Positions 10,134-22,100 of a stretch of DNA of 64,000 nt are shown one piece after another (the first letter of the stretch is position 1; the number at the start of each line of letters is the position of its first letter). A program made the translations under genes and the position numbers. The stretch lies in contig JAFKAC010000138.1 in NCBI GenBank assembly GCA_025766275.1, positions 62,001 to 126,000 on the forward strand, written 5' to 3'. Source of the stretch: Lactarius indigo (Eukaryota > Basidiomycota > Agaricomycetes > Russulales > Russulaceae). The notes under the pieces are model-generated. The model did no database searches. It had not been told where the DNA came from and saw only the letters and a list, made by a program, of their open reading frames with translations.

Positions 10134-12251
10134 ATGCGCTCCCACGTCCTCTTTGTGTTCGCCACCATTTCAGCCAGGCTCCTCTGTGGCTTCGCGAAGC
10201 CCCTTGAACCGCGTTGGGACCAAATGAAGGTGAAGCACTCATGGAATGCCATCCCGAAGGACTGGGAGACCCTGAGCCTCCCGTCCAATGAGACCACGAT
10301 CGACTTCTACCTCGCGCTCAAGTCCCACCGTGAGGACGCCTTGATTGAAGCACTGTATGAGGTCAGCGATCCTGAGCATTCAAGGTACGTTCCTACACCG
10401 CCCATTTGTGCATGCGTGTACCCACCGGTGCCGTTGTCCCATGGCAGATATGGAGAACACTTATCCAAAGAGCAGGTCGCTGAGATTGTCGCGCCGCACC
10501 CGGACACTCTCGAACTCGTCAGGTCCTGGCTTGGGCACTACGACGTCCCTTCTTCCTCCATCTCAACGACACTTGGTGGCAACTGGTTGAAGGTCGTCGG
10601 CGTATCTGTGTCCCAAGCCAACCGCATCCTCGGCGCATCGTACCAGTTCTACCAGCATGTCGAGACGAACCACACGGTTCTCCGCACGATGAGTTACTCG
10701 CTCCCAGAGATCCTGCACGGCCATGTACAAACGATCGTGCCAACGACTTACTTCGGCTCTCCACTCACGGAGGGAATGAGACCGCGGATACACCCCAGCG
10801 CGGCAGCCGAAGCACGGGGAAAGGCGGGGTCAGTGTTGTCTAGCCGTGAAGGACAAGAAGAAGTCACGCCGTCGGACCTGCGCTCGCTGTACAAAACGTT
10901 AGGCTACGCTCCCAAAGCGACGTACCGGAACAAGCTCGGGGTTGCAGGGTACGCAGGGCAGTACCCGAGCCCGCTAGACCTGAGGACTTTCATGACGGAA
11001 TATCGCACCGACGGGGAAGACGCGACATTCATTGTCACGCAGATAAACGGCGGGGGGAACGATCCGAGCAACCCCGGCTTTGAGGCAAACCTCGACATTC
11101 AGTACGCGGAGGCTATGGCGTACCCGACGCCGCACATCTACTACAGTACAGCCGGCACGTCAAACGATCCAATAGATGATCCATACCTCCGCTGGTTACG
11201 CTATGTAATTGCTCAAGACGACGATGACATCCCGCAGACAGTTAGCACGTCGTATGGCGGGTTCGAGCATTTTATGTCGGTGGAGTATGTGGTGAGCGTG
11301 TGCTTGCTATTCGCTCAGCTGGGTGCCCGCGGCGTGAGCGTCCTCTTCGCGAGTGGTGACTGGGGCGTCGGCCCCAAGCCCTGCTTCGCCCATGACAGCT
11401 CCGGAGAACTCATTGTCCAGTTTTTCCCTATGTTCCCCGCAACTTGTATGTGGTGTTTTTTTTTTTTATCTGCTCGCTTGCACTACGCACACAGTCTCTG
11501 AACGGACTGCCATGGTTCCGTAGGTCCATGGGTCACTAGCGTTGGAGGCACGATGGGCCATGACCCCGAGGTCGGCGCGAGGATTTCTGGAGGTGGCTTC
11601 TCGTTCTTCTTTCCGCGCCAATTGTACCAGGCGAACGCGGTGTCTAATTTCCTCGAGAACCTCGGGGACACGTATAGCGGCCTGTACAAGTTGGTTCACA
11701 GGTCCTAACCTGAAGTGAACTGCTATTCTTACTCTGTATTTGTGTAGTCCTGAAGGCCGTGGATACCCTGATATCTCCTCGCAGGCGGTCCAGTTCCCCA
11801 TCATCGTAGGAGGGAAACTCGGACACTCGTCCGGCACGAGTGCTGCTACACCCGTACGTCTTTTTCTCCTCCCCCCCTTCCGAGCAACCCAGCTGACCGC
11901 CATCTCACAGACCGTGGCAGGTATCATCTCTTTGTTGAATGACTACCTGATCTCGAAAGGCGAAAAACCGCTTGGCTTCCTCAACCCCTGGCTGTACGGC
12001 ACAGGCCTTCCGGGCATCAACGACATCACGTCCGGCTCAAACCCGGGCTGTAATACTGATGGATTCTCCGCTGACGTTGGATGGGACCCCGTATGTCCCT
12101 TCCAGGTTATTGTCTCACGAACTTTGGTTGACTGTTGGCTCTATAGGTGACAGGTCTCGGGACGCTCGACTTTGAAAGACTGGAGGAAATAATCGATGAT
12201 CGACTGAGAAAGTCAGGTAGCTCCAGCACAGAGAACCAACCGCCCACATAG
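10134..12251 (+). CDS. Secreted sedolisin (peptidase family S53, tripeptidyl-peptidase type)
   Basis: Six exons (10134-10384, 10448-11445, 11524-11689, 11748-11853, 11911-12090, 12147-12251) join in phase to about 601 residues. A hydrophobic signal peptide spans roughly residues 1-21, followed by an S53 pro-domain to about residue 195. The catalytic set is complete: Glu near 296 and Asp near 300 in GFEANLDIQYA, the oxyanion Asp near 388 in SGDWGVG, and Ser near 503 in SGTSAATP. The C-terminal calcium-site region with GWDPVTGLGT is present. Such enzymes are secreted, act at acidic pH and remove tripeptides from protein N-termini; substrate details are inference. The donor of the third intron, GTTGGT, is weak but gives the conserved LYNPEGRGYPD junction. 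A decayed relative lies at 38190-39030. Confidence 0.93.
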
Positions 12252-12574
12252 ACATCGTCATTGTATACGTACTATGGCGAGATTTACGGGCTACGAATAT
12301 CAGGTATCAGCCAATGTGATTCGCACGGAACTATTTTTTTTTTTTTATATAAAAATTACATTTATTGTGTATTTCGTAGCAACAAAGCAGTCTGGTCAAT
12401 CGCTCTGTATGGAGACCAAAACACGTAATATTACGCGTGTAGGGTGACGTGTTACAGAAGGACTGCTTTCCTCGAGGTGTCATACAGTGTCAACACCTCA
12501 CTCCGAGTCGTGGTTTTCACTATATTACACACTCTCTGGCAAAACCCTTTTGAAGTTGTCGCCTCAACTCGAGA
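12252..12574. other. Intergenic with A/T runs
   Basis: The sedolisin 3' flank contains a run of T followed by TATATAAAAATTAC near 12340-12360, likely part of the polyadenylation region. No gene is seen. Confidence 0.4.
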
Positions 12575-14722
12575 ATGGATGCCCCTGACAATGTAGAACT
12601 TGGAAATTGGGGTCTGTGATCAGTACCGTTCCTGAGCGCTGCCATATGGCAAACGTACTGAACTCCATCACGAGTAGCTGTTCTGGGTCGAGCAGGATCC
12701 ACTAGCAGGGGTGGTCGGTGCCCTCCGAATGTATTACCGTTCCTGACAGAATTCATTCATTTACAGGCGCCGAATACAGCAACACGGCGGGTAAGGTGTG
12801 GTCCGTCTACCTTAACGAAGCAGAAAAGCAAGACAAGGCACTCGCGGAGAACTGGAAGGGAGACGCGGAGGGCATCCTGATCTTCGTGTGTCACCTAACA
12901 ATTGATCCGTCTACTCTTCTTCTCTCTTACATTTGTCCAGACTGGTCTATTCGCCGCGACCGTGGCTGCGTTCACTATCGAGAGCCACAAGCAACTATCG
13001 TCCGACCCTAGCGCCGCGACCGTGCAGTTACTGGGCCAGATATCGTTGCAGATCTCCGCCCTCTCAAATGGCACCCAGATCCCGACGCCGCCTCCCTTTA
13101 GCGACGCGTCCTTCCGCCCGACTTCATCTGCTATCCGTGTCAACATTCTCTGGTTCCTTAGCCTCATTCTGAGCTTAATATCCGCGCTCGCCGCGACGCT
13201 CATGCAGCAGTGGGCCCGACGCTACCCCCAGCTTGCTCAGTCCCAGACCGCACTTCACAAGCGCGCACGCACACGGGCGTACCTCTTCGAGGGCGTGCAG
13301 GCGTTCCGTCTATCCCAGGCAGTTGAGGTCGTGCCGGCTGTCCTCCACGTCTCTGTGTTTCTCTTCTTTGCGGGGCTCGTCGACTTTCTCTTCTCCATCG
13401 ATGATGTCGTCGCGCACGCCATGTTTGGCGTCGTCGTGTTCTTCGGCACCATCTACATTCTCCTTACGTTCCTTCCGAACGTCCGCCCCAACTGCCCGTA
13501 CCGCACCCCCTTCAGCCGCGACGCACTCAAGTGGCTCCTCTTTTCCCCCACGGCACCAGTGCTCCTCGCGTTAGCTGGCATGAATCAGCTCGTACACAGC
13601 GAAAAGTTTGCCCGGGTGCACATGCGGTTCCATATTTTCGTGCAATCGTCCTTGTGGTCTATGTCCGACGCGATTCGCGCACATCAAAAGGAGATCGAAT
13701 GGCGCGCGCTGCTGTGGACCACCGCGACCGTGGACGACGACGACGAGATCGAAGCATTTGTCGAGGGTATTCCTGGATACGTCATGTCCGGAACAAGCAA
13801 GGGCGCACTCACGATCGTCGAGGACCTGATCCACTCCCGGCGGCCCAGCCCGCTCGGACGACATCTCGAGCGGCTTTTCATGACTTGCATTCCCGAGGGC
13901 TATCGCAGCGCCAGCGAGTTCGTCCGTCGGCGCCGCTCTATCATATGCCTCGACACCACGCGCTTCCTTACGGGCATCTACTTTACCTCGTTCTCCTACA
14001 ACATGTTCGGCTTCCAGACGTGGCGCGCAGTCAACTCGCTCAAGCGTGACGAGGACTCAGTCGTCGCGATCAACGCTATCGCCACCGGTGCGCTGGCTGC
14101 ACGCGCGTACCTGCGCGCGATCTTTGTGGATGGGGCGCGGGAGCCGTCAGAATCAGCTCGAGCACGTCACGAGCACGCGACGATACTCGCAGAGCTCGTC
14201 TCCGCGCCATGGCCGCAGGATGGCGCTGCGCTGCCCTCGCTCGCGGGGTGCCATCTGCTCGTGCTGCACGGTCTGCTCCTCGGCCTTTTGCCGCACATGA
14301 GTGCAGAGGACGTCGCGCCGGCGAGCTTCCGCGCCGTCTGGGAGACGCTGCCGCGGCTCGTCTCGAAAACGCCGCTCGATGCGCTGCCGGAGCGACCCCT
14401 GCGTACCGCTTTCCTCGCGCGGTTGAAGGAGGCAGAGGAGCTCGCTGGTCGCCCGGTGCCTGATATCCGCTGGGAGTCGGTCATGGTCGGCGGGAGCGAG
14501 CCACCGCGCTTTAAGCGTCGTGTCATGGACGCCGACGTGTTGCCACCGATCGTCCAGTTGATGAGCATGCTGCGCCCCATTACTGAGGCTCTGCGAGCCG
14601 CGGATTCGGTGGGCACAGTGGGCGCTAATACTACCCCAGCAGTTCCTCAGCATGTACCGGAGCAGGCCGACCAGGAGCAGCCATTAAATGCAGATATATC
14701 ACTCACCACAGGGACGCCGTAA
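12575..14722 (+). CDS. DUF6535 multi-pass membrane protein (copy B, intact)
   Basis: The supported exons are 12767-12885 and 12941-14722, joined by a 55-bp intron that leads into TGLFAATVAAFTIES. A first exon 12575-12611 is inferred; it would supply MDAPDNVELGNWG and join in phase, giving a family-like WGAEYS start and about 645 residues, but its 155-bp intron and GTCTGT donor are weaker than usual here. The domain has four membrane segments in the first 260 residues and the LMQQWARRYPQLAQ motif after the second. The rest is helical and soluble, with a short disordered tail. The protein is distinct from copy A: shared architecture, low sequence identity. The broken inverted partner B' lies at 5175-6418. 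Confidence 0.8.
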
Positions 14723-15169
14723 TTTAGGTTTGGTCTGACGGCCCATATCAGAGAGTCGGCATACAAACACTTTTTTCCTTTCTATCACTGGGTCAATTTT
14801 CTTTTGTGGGCCAGTCTTCGGTCTGTCAGGAACTGTACGATAGAACTCCAGCAGATACTGTATGATTTGCTTAAGCTTACATTATGTAACTAGGCGTCGA
14901 CCTTGTCGACTGTAACCTTGCTCGATGTTGTGAGGCACCAGAAATCATTATTCATAACATAACATATGATGGACGTTGTCTGTTGACACTACAAAAAGCG
15001 AACGAACGCTATCATGATTGACAATGTACCTGGATGCATGTGACCTTGCATTTGTCAGCTGTCAGATTGCTTAGTCATTTCCCCTTGCTAGAGGACCTTG
15101 CGGAGCAAGGTGACACCAGTTGCCATCAAAACGTGTTCACACTATCGAACGCATCAATCCGAAATGCCG
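14723..15169. other. Intergenic, shared flank of the B duplication
   Basis: The first 150 or so bases resemble the sequence at 5175-5330 in inverted orientation, marking the 3' limit of the duplicated block. The rest shows no gene. Confidence 0.5.
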
Positions 15170-16063
15170 CTAAGAGTGTGCTATCATCCTCCAATTCTTA
15201 CGAGTGGGCTTATCCCGTCCCGTGTCACGGCGCTGCCCTGCGCCTCGGGTTTGCATCAATCCTGGGTGCCTCTGACTCGTGCGGACTCCTTGGGTGCGTT
15301 TAATATCGTCAGGGCTCTGGGAAGTTTGTGGCTTATCTACCACAGATGTGGCCACTCCATGCAATTTGCGCGTAACCACAAATGTGACGCGTCTCCAAAC
15401 CGAAGCGTGAAGGAAGCGCAACACAAGTCGCGCATACCATTCTCCTGGTGCTGCGGGCGCGAACGACACGTGCACCGCCCGCTCTTTCTTTTTCATCTTC
15501 ATCGGGAGATCTCCTATCACCGAAAATCTGCAGCACCATCACTGGTCCATCCAAAGGGCAATTCTGAGCAAGATGGCAGCTTACCCTCGTGACCCGGCTC
15601 CAGTCACTGCCACACTAACCAGAGTCAGACTGACGTTGTCCACCTTTTTCTGGATGATTAGAGGGATCTTCTTCTTTTCGCCAACTTTAGACTTGAACTC
15701 AAGGCCTTCCTCCCCTGAGACGAAGAGGTGCTGTGCCTCGCCTCCCGCGAGAACTGTGCTGATACTTGCTAGTTCCTCCTTTCTAGCCAGTCTACGTGCA
15801 CGCTTGTTCGACGGCTTGGATGCGGGTCCGTAGGGAATGGATGACGAAAGGATCGCGGGTTCCGGCCGCCTCGCAGCCGCATTCCACTCTCTGAAGCCGC
15901 ACTTGAGCCGGTGGTCCTCTCCGCGGCGGTGCTTGGCGAGTTCGCTATGGAGGACAAAGCACTTGCATGGCTTGCAGTGGACAATGTCGTGTCGAAGGTG
16001 ACATTGGGTGTCCCGGCACTTTCCCGCCCCCATGAATGCGACGGGACACACGGTGATAGTCAT
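15170..16063 (-). pseudogene. N-terminal fragment of a MOV10/SDE3-like RNA helicase gene
   Basis: Two exons, 16063-15585 and 15527-15170, join in phase across a 57-bp intron to about 278 residues. The start carries a cysteine/histidine cluster, GKCRDTQCHLRHDIVHC then CKCFVLHSELAKHRR, that looks like a CCCH finger followed by a C2H2-like finger. This resembles the N-terminal region of agaricomycete MOV10-like helicases. The second exon keeps a segment like the domain before the helicase core (WYARLVLRFLHASVWRR). After that the sequence turns into an unrelated basic tail and stops. No Walker A, DEAD-like or other helicase motif is found nearby. It is probably a truncated remnant, although the open frame could still encode a small zinc-finger protein. 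Family assignment rests on recalled similarity. Confidence 0.5.
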
Positions 16064-16754
16064 TGCGTTAAAGATCTGCTGAGACAAGAGACAACGGAAT
16101 GGAAAAGGGGGTATGGCGAGATGCTACTTCGGTGCCAAGTAGGAATATATATTGTCTACTCCAGCCTTCTGCTGCGGATGAACCCATGACTATTCAAAAT
16201 GCGGGGTCAAGGAAGCTAATGTTTTCCAGTGGGAAATAACGAGTATAGAAAAGCCAATTACGTGCGAGATTCGAGACACGCACCGCTGCGCACTGGCACT
16301 TAGCAAATATGGTCCGGTGAGGTAACTATTTGCGCCCGTCTAAGACAAGCGGAATCACACGTACGTCTGATCACTTTGCTTGAGTAACCTTGCTTGAGCT
16401 AGAGTGAGCTAGGTCTTATGGCAAGTCTAAATTTCGTGCCAATCGCAAACATACACAAATAGATCTGTAATCACAAATGACCATCCACCGTGCAGTCACA
16501 TACACACACTTGGTACGGTCCCACACAGTCTGAGGCACGCTCGGAAGCTATGAAGAGGAGAACCTTCATTTCCGGATGTTCGTGGTTAAAACATCAAATA
16601 TAAGTACAATATCGGACAGGTACAGTCGTCATGAAGAACAAAATAGTGGCCCAGGACAGCTCGTCTGCCATTTCTTCCTCCTAGAAAATCACCCCCGAGT
16701 GACGCGCTCCGCATCGTCGAATTCGGAGAGTCCTCCGGTCGGCCATCGTCTTGA
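16064..16754. other. Intergenic
   Basis: This AT-richer spacer separates the helicase fragment from the protease-like pseudogene. Around 16378-16412 the phrase CTTGAGTAACCTTGCTTGAGCTAGAGTGAGCTAG contains short imperfect repeats. No coding sequence is recognised. Confidence 0.4.
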
Positions 16755-18032
16755 TTGGCGTCGAGTTTGGGCTTCGAGGAGGGCAGCGTCGTCGCGTTCC
16801 AATGCCGCAAGTCCATCGATACCTACGGTATCTACGACTACCACGTCGAAATCTGGGAGTCCCGCGTTGTGAGACAGGCGAGCAATAGGTTCCTTGGTCC
16901 TGTCCTTCTGTTGGACCCGACTTTCACCGCTCGTGACCCATACACCGCGATCCATGGCATCCCGTTGTCCGCTAGGAATAGGCCCTGGACAGAGGGAACA
17001 GGCGGTTTCTACCTCAGCGCCGGTGGCGAAGACAAGGACATCTACCTTGTCACTGCCCGGCACGTTGTCTTCCCCGTTGACAAGGACGCCAACAAGGAAT
17101 ACGAGCGCACGAACTCCAACGAGGCGCTGAAAGACGTGGTCATCCTTGGTACCTCCCGTTTCGAGGAGAAGCTCGCCGTCATCGGCCACAATATCAAGGT
17201 CCAAGAATTCGAGATCACCGATGCCAAGAGGAGGATCGAGTCGGTGAGGGTGTGGACGACCCCGTGTTGGTCAGGGTGCGCAAGGAGGTGGAGCTCGATG
17301 AACTCAGGGTTTTGCGCCACAAGATTGCCACTCAGTGGGGGGCAAAGGAGAGCCGCGTCTTCGGGGAGCTCTTCTGGGCTCCTCCCATCGTCCTCTCCAC
17401 CGAACCCGGTCAATAAATCTTGGACCTCGCCGTCATCAAGATCGACGCTGGCAAGCTCGACGTCAATGACTACCGGGGGAATAGCGTCAACATCGGTTGG
17501 AATTATACACGCCCGCAATTCATGGAGAATGTATTTTTTTCAACCCACCGGCTCTCTTTCATTCAAGTTCCCCGCCGACGGCGTGACGTTCCAAGAGTAG
17601 GTGCCCGAGAGCGCCCTCGTCAGCCTGCCCATGCTCGACGTTCACGGCGACTGGTGTTTACTAGTCTTTCAGAACGGCGTGAAGACTGGTACGACCATTG
17701 GCAGGACAAACAACGTTTCGTCTTATACTCGTAGCTATCTCTCCGGCCAGTACCAGGAGTCGAGGGAGTGGCCCATCATTTGTATGGACTGGAAATTTGG
17801 CCCCTTCTCCACCAAGGGGACTCCGGGTCTTGTGTCGCCGATGCCTTCAACCGCATCGGCGGCATTTATTACCGGCGGTACTTCCAACCCCAACTTTCCC
17901 GATTCCACCGGCGTGACTTACGCCACCCCCATCTCCTTCATCGCGAAGGTCCTCCACGACACCAAGCGCTTCGAGCACGCCCACCTTAACCCGGTCCTCG
18001 CCTATGAGGGCAACCGGAATTCATGTCGGTGA
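16755..18032 (+). pseudogene. Decayed trypsin-fold (PA clan) serine protease-like gene
   Basis: The pieces of a trypsin-like domain occur in order but in different frames. They are the His motif YLVTARHVVFP near 17044, the Asp motif LDLAVIKID near 17420, and the Ser motif GDSGSC near 17817. A coiled-coil-like linker lies between the first two. The frame breaks near 17238, a TAA at 17414-17416 interrupts a GQ-LDLAVI segment, and the frame breaks again near 17530, after VPESALV and in the last 150 bases. No ATG begins the first segment. The family, long intracellular trypsin-like proteins of Agaricomycetes, is recalled from general knowledge. Because the triad residues survive, decay may be recent, but no intact product can be made. 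Confidence 0.75.
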
Positions 18033-18364
18033 GCTGGAGCCTTGTCTCGTCGGGTCATGGCTGACGCGAGTATCAACTAGTCTTTGATATGGTAATCTCT
18101 CTCGTACTTCGGACAATCGAAACATCTATAGCTCTCTTTCCATCGTCATTCGTCCTTAAGCTTGCCTTTTTTTTTGTACCATATGATAACTTGTGATCTT
18201 GTGTTCCCAACTTGCGCGCGACGAACTCAAGTGCAATATAGGTAAAGTGGTCTTGAGATACTTGTCACTTAGTGCTCGAAAGCTGCGAGGGACTCTCGCG
18301 GTTGTGGACTTGGATTATACGACTTCTCGCTGACTGCCATCTATAATGCTGTAAGGAAAACGAA

Positions 18365-18610
18365 GAAAGAGTGGATAGGTGGTTCACGCAGCACCCTTGG
18401 CTTTTGTTGCTTCCTCTCGTGCTTGATTCGCTTCCCGCCACGCCTGCACAGCGGCACCTGGCCTGCGTAGTACCACTGCAGGAGGACGTGGAGCACCACT
18501 GAGAGCAGCGCGACATTGCCGGCCTGGTGCGTTGCGGAGAGTGGTACCAGCACAAGGTAGAGCAGCGTTGAGATATCCCGCCGCCTGTACGTTCACAATC
18601 GCAAACGTGG
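18365..18610 (-). repeat. Repeated gene fragment, copy 1
   Basis: Read on the minus strand this fragment encodes a hydrophobic segment like LYLVLVPLSATHQAG. The same sequence with several indels recurs at 21863-22100 in the same orientation. The two copies bracket the F-BAR/RhoGAP gene. They look like 3' ends of one duplicated membrane-protein gene; I cannot name the parent. Confidence 0.6.
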
Positions 18611-18855
18611 CCACCCGTAGCACGCACCGCGAGTGAGGGAGGCGCCGCACGCACAGCTGCTCGGCGGCTCGACACGAAGAGCGGCACCGTTGCGAGGTAC
18701 GAGTCGCGTCAACGACTCAACGCGTCTAGATGTCAACTTTTATCTAACGTTGAAGCGCCGAAGGCCTGAGAAAATATGCCTCATGGCTCCTTATTTCAAC
18801 CAACAAAAGTGCCTTCTGCAGTCTCCGGCAACCTCCCACAAGACCGTGACCTCCC

Positions 18856-21605
18856 ATGTCATTTATATCCGTAGAACCCCAGTCCAGAGTTTTTCTAGAG
18901 AGTCACTCCAACAGTCTACTCACCCAATTTGATATACAACTCGAAATTATCACAGATCGCTATTTAGCTTTCTTCCAAGAGAGGTCCGTCAATCTCATCC
19001 GAGTCTTTTTCATCGCACTAACCAACCACTCAATATTTAGGCGAAGGGTCGAGGTATCCTAGTCAGTTCTCTTCCGATAGTTGAACCTGTCACGTATCTG
19101 GGCTGACTTCTTTCTCCTAAAGTATCAGTTCTTTACGAAAACTCCATCGTGAGGCGACAGCTGTTGATGCCGCATTTGATCGACGTGCCGAACCGACCAC
19201 GACGAGAACAGCATGGGATAAAGTGAGAGACAGTTTGGAAGCAGGTACGCCTTTGCACATTCTAGACTACGGCTTGGGGTTCACAGCCGTTGCAGAAGCC
19301 AACACCCAGCAGGCTTTCGTGGATGTTTTAGAAAACGACGTGATTAAACCCCTCGCAAAGTTGAAGGCAAGCCAGGAACTCTAGTTTGTGCTGTTCTGAT
19401 AATCGGCCATCTGAAAGGAAGCTGAAGATCAGACAAGAAATCGGGTTGAGGATGGCCTTGAGAAATCCGCCACGAAATATGCGGACCATGCGGAGAACAC
19501 GATCTTGAAGCTCCAGAAAGCGTACTTGAAGAAACATCACCCCCGTCAATATGCTCAGTCAACCGACGTTTCGCAACATTCTCAGGACGTTCCGAACAAA
19601 AAGTTTGGAAACAAGGTCTCGGCCCTTTTTGGTGGTCGGCAGGAGGATCTGGGGGGACTTGAGCCTTCCAAGCCTGAAGGTATCCCCAACATTATCCATG
19701 AGTTCCAACTTGGTCACGGTTTGCTGAATTAACCCTCTGAACTAGTGTCCGACGATCTCTGCAGGAAGGCCGTCTCCTTACTCAATACTTTGCGATTGAA
19801 GAGGGTCGAGAATCTGGGGGACGGATATGATGTGAGTGTTGTTCTATGCTAAGGTATCGTTCAACCTGAATGTTACACCAAATACAGTGTCTCGAAGGAC
19901 TCGTTTTCACACCAACCGTCAAGAACGTTCTTGTTGGATATATGGATGGTTTGACGTCAGCGCTGTTAGCCCCTCATGGAATCTTCCAGAATTTGACATG
20001 ATATACAGCACAGTGTGCACAAAGCGTGGCAACCTGGTAATGAGTACTAGCGCAGAAGTCGAGAAAGCCTTAGCCGGAACAGATGCGTCCGGTTTGAGAG
20101 CGTCCTTCCGTCACGCCCTTGCTTTTTCGATTCCTCCGCTCACCCTCTACTGCAACCATCGTCCCAATGCATATGTGAACTTGATTTTCGGTGTCCCCCT
20201 GGTGAACCTTACGACCAATGAAGATAATGTGCCGAAAATAATTGGAATGTGCATCGAAGAAGTCGAGAAGAGGGGTCTGAATGCTAAAGGAATATATTGG
20301 GTATGTCGATCAAAGCGTGTGTTTGGATTCATGTTTAGTGTCGCAGGCGGGTCATCCACATGACGCAGCAGTACGGGAGGTCAGTGGAATCCATCCCGAT
20401 GAACAGCATACTAGCTGACATAAATTCACATTCAGTTGCAGCGCAGGTTCGAAAGTGAACAGTCATTTTCATTCAGCCCTATGGACAATATCCATTCCGT
20501 TGCGATGCTTCTCATGGTCAGCCGTTGCAACCTTGCAAAACGCGCCAATTTCTTAGGCTCATTTCTAGCACTACCTCTGGGACATTCCAGAGCCACTGTT
20601 CATGCTCTCTTCGCAAGATTATAGGAACTACAGACATGATAGAGGTAAGTGGTCTTAAAACTCTCGCACATTTTATTTACATCCACGTCACGTATAGCTC
20701 GATATACCGAAAACGACTGCTCCGTGTTGCGATCGAAGATCCGTGAACTACATCCGGTTCACAGGGCATCTCTACAAGCTGTTTTGCAGCATCTCTTGCT
20801 TGTTGCCTCTCATTCGGACAAGAACGCAATGACCGTGAAGGCGCTCGCTGGCCAGTTCTGCTATACTATCTTTCGGGGGAATACAGTCTCGGAAGGCGGT
20901 GTTCACGTGAAGGCGCGTTGCAACAACTTGTTGTGGTTTTTCCATCTGATCCCCTCAAAGAAACTGATTATGGAGGATCTCATTCAAAATGCGCACATCC
21001 TGTTTGACGAGTGCACAGCTCCACGTGTTCCCTCGCCTTACGGCTCGGCATTAAGTCCTGAGTTGTCACGATCCACTGAGGTGGGCTCTACTACCCGACA
21101 TCGTCCAGGCCTTGTGGGAAGGGTCCCCACGTCTCTCCAATCCTCTTTCTCTGCATCACATTCAGACACCTCTGTGGAGGGGCGCCTCACACCCCTACTA
21201 GGACTTTCGTTGTCACAGACTCGTAGAGAAGCTATGGAGACAACTACGCAAGGGCAGATTATTCCCGTGGCAAGAGGTACTCAGGCGGTCGAGACAATGT
21301 TAGATGGTTCGCCGCTGGAGGCTGCGTCCCTTCCACCTACATCTGCCACCGAGTGGTGGCTACCTTATCCGGAGCTACACCGATGCCCAGAAGCACCGAC
21401 AATCCCCCCAAGCCGATCCGAGAGTGTGCTATCCAGTACCTCTGAATTTTCCCTCTCCACCGCGAGTTTGATATCCGGTACTGAATTTCCCCCCTCCCCC
21501 GCTGCACGTCTACTATCTGGTACCACTGATTCTCCCCCTTCTCCCCCTGCGAGTTTATTATCTTCAATGGGGACTTTCTCCCCGACTATTAGGGAAAGGT
21601 TCTGA
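18856..21605 (+). CDS. F-BAR and RhoGAP domain protein (Rgd1-like), probably damaged
   Basis: The start MSFISVEPQSRVFLES leads into an F-BAR domain (FDIQLEIITDRYLAFFQER, later AAFDRRAEPTTTRTAWDKVR). A RhoGAP domain follows, from IFGVPLVNLTTNEDNVPKI to GMTVKALA-like MTVKALAGQFCY. The arginine-finger region is KGIYWAGHPHD, where the usual Arg after Gly-Xaa is not evident. The last 200 residues are Ser/Pro-rich with repeats of the type SLISGTEFPPSPAARLLSGT. Such proteins bind curved membrane and switch off Rho GTPases in polar growth. At least ten introns can be traced, mostly of 45-60 bp. Two problems suggest damage: the exon at about 19129 joins out of phase after RRVE, and the gap after KASQEL near 19381-19417 is only 34 bp and starts at a TAG. 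Exon details are approximate. Confidence 0.6.
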
Positions 21606-21862
21606 CGACTTTTGTACATTATGTCTCTGGAAGCCCCATTTAATCCACACCGCAGGTGGCAAGGATGTGCAGATGTCAGTGCAACAGACGGAAATACTTT
21701 CTAAGTTTTATGGGGAATCGAAGCGCACGGGTTTAGTCAGTAGTTGTATATACTTTACGGATGTGTAGTCGGCAGCGGCATGCCAGTGAGTAGTGGTGGG
21801 TTACATGACAATGGAACGACGCAGCAGTCCTCTCACCCCATCTACGAAATCAAAAACGAAAC

Positions 21863-22100
21863 TATGGAAAGAGTAGATAGATGATTCAAGTGGTGACCTT
21901 AGCCTTTGCTCCCGCCTCTCGCGTCAGATTCGCCTCTCACTACGCCCTCGCAGCGCCGCCTGGCCTACGCGGTGCCAGAAGCATGTGGAACACGGCCGAG
22001 AGCGGCGCGGTACTGCTAGCTTGGTGCGTTGCGGTGAGTGGTATTAGTACTAGGTAGAGCGGCGTCGAGATACGTCGTCGTCGGATTCTCAAACAGATTG
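21863..22100 (-). repeat. Repeated gene fragment, copy 2
   Basis: This minus-strand fragment matches 18365-18610 (segment LYLVLIPLTATHQAS) with indels and substitutions. Together the copies form a direct repeat about 3.5 kb apart around the RhoGAP gene. No flanking target duplication or transposase was found. Confidence 0.6.
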
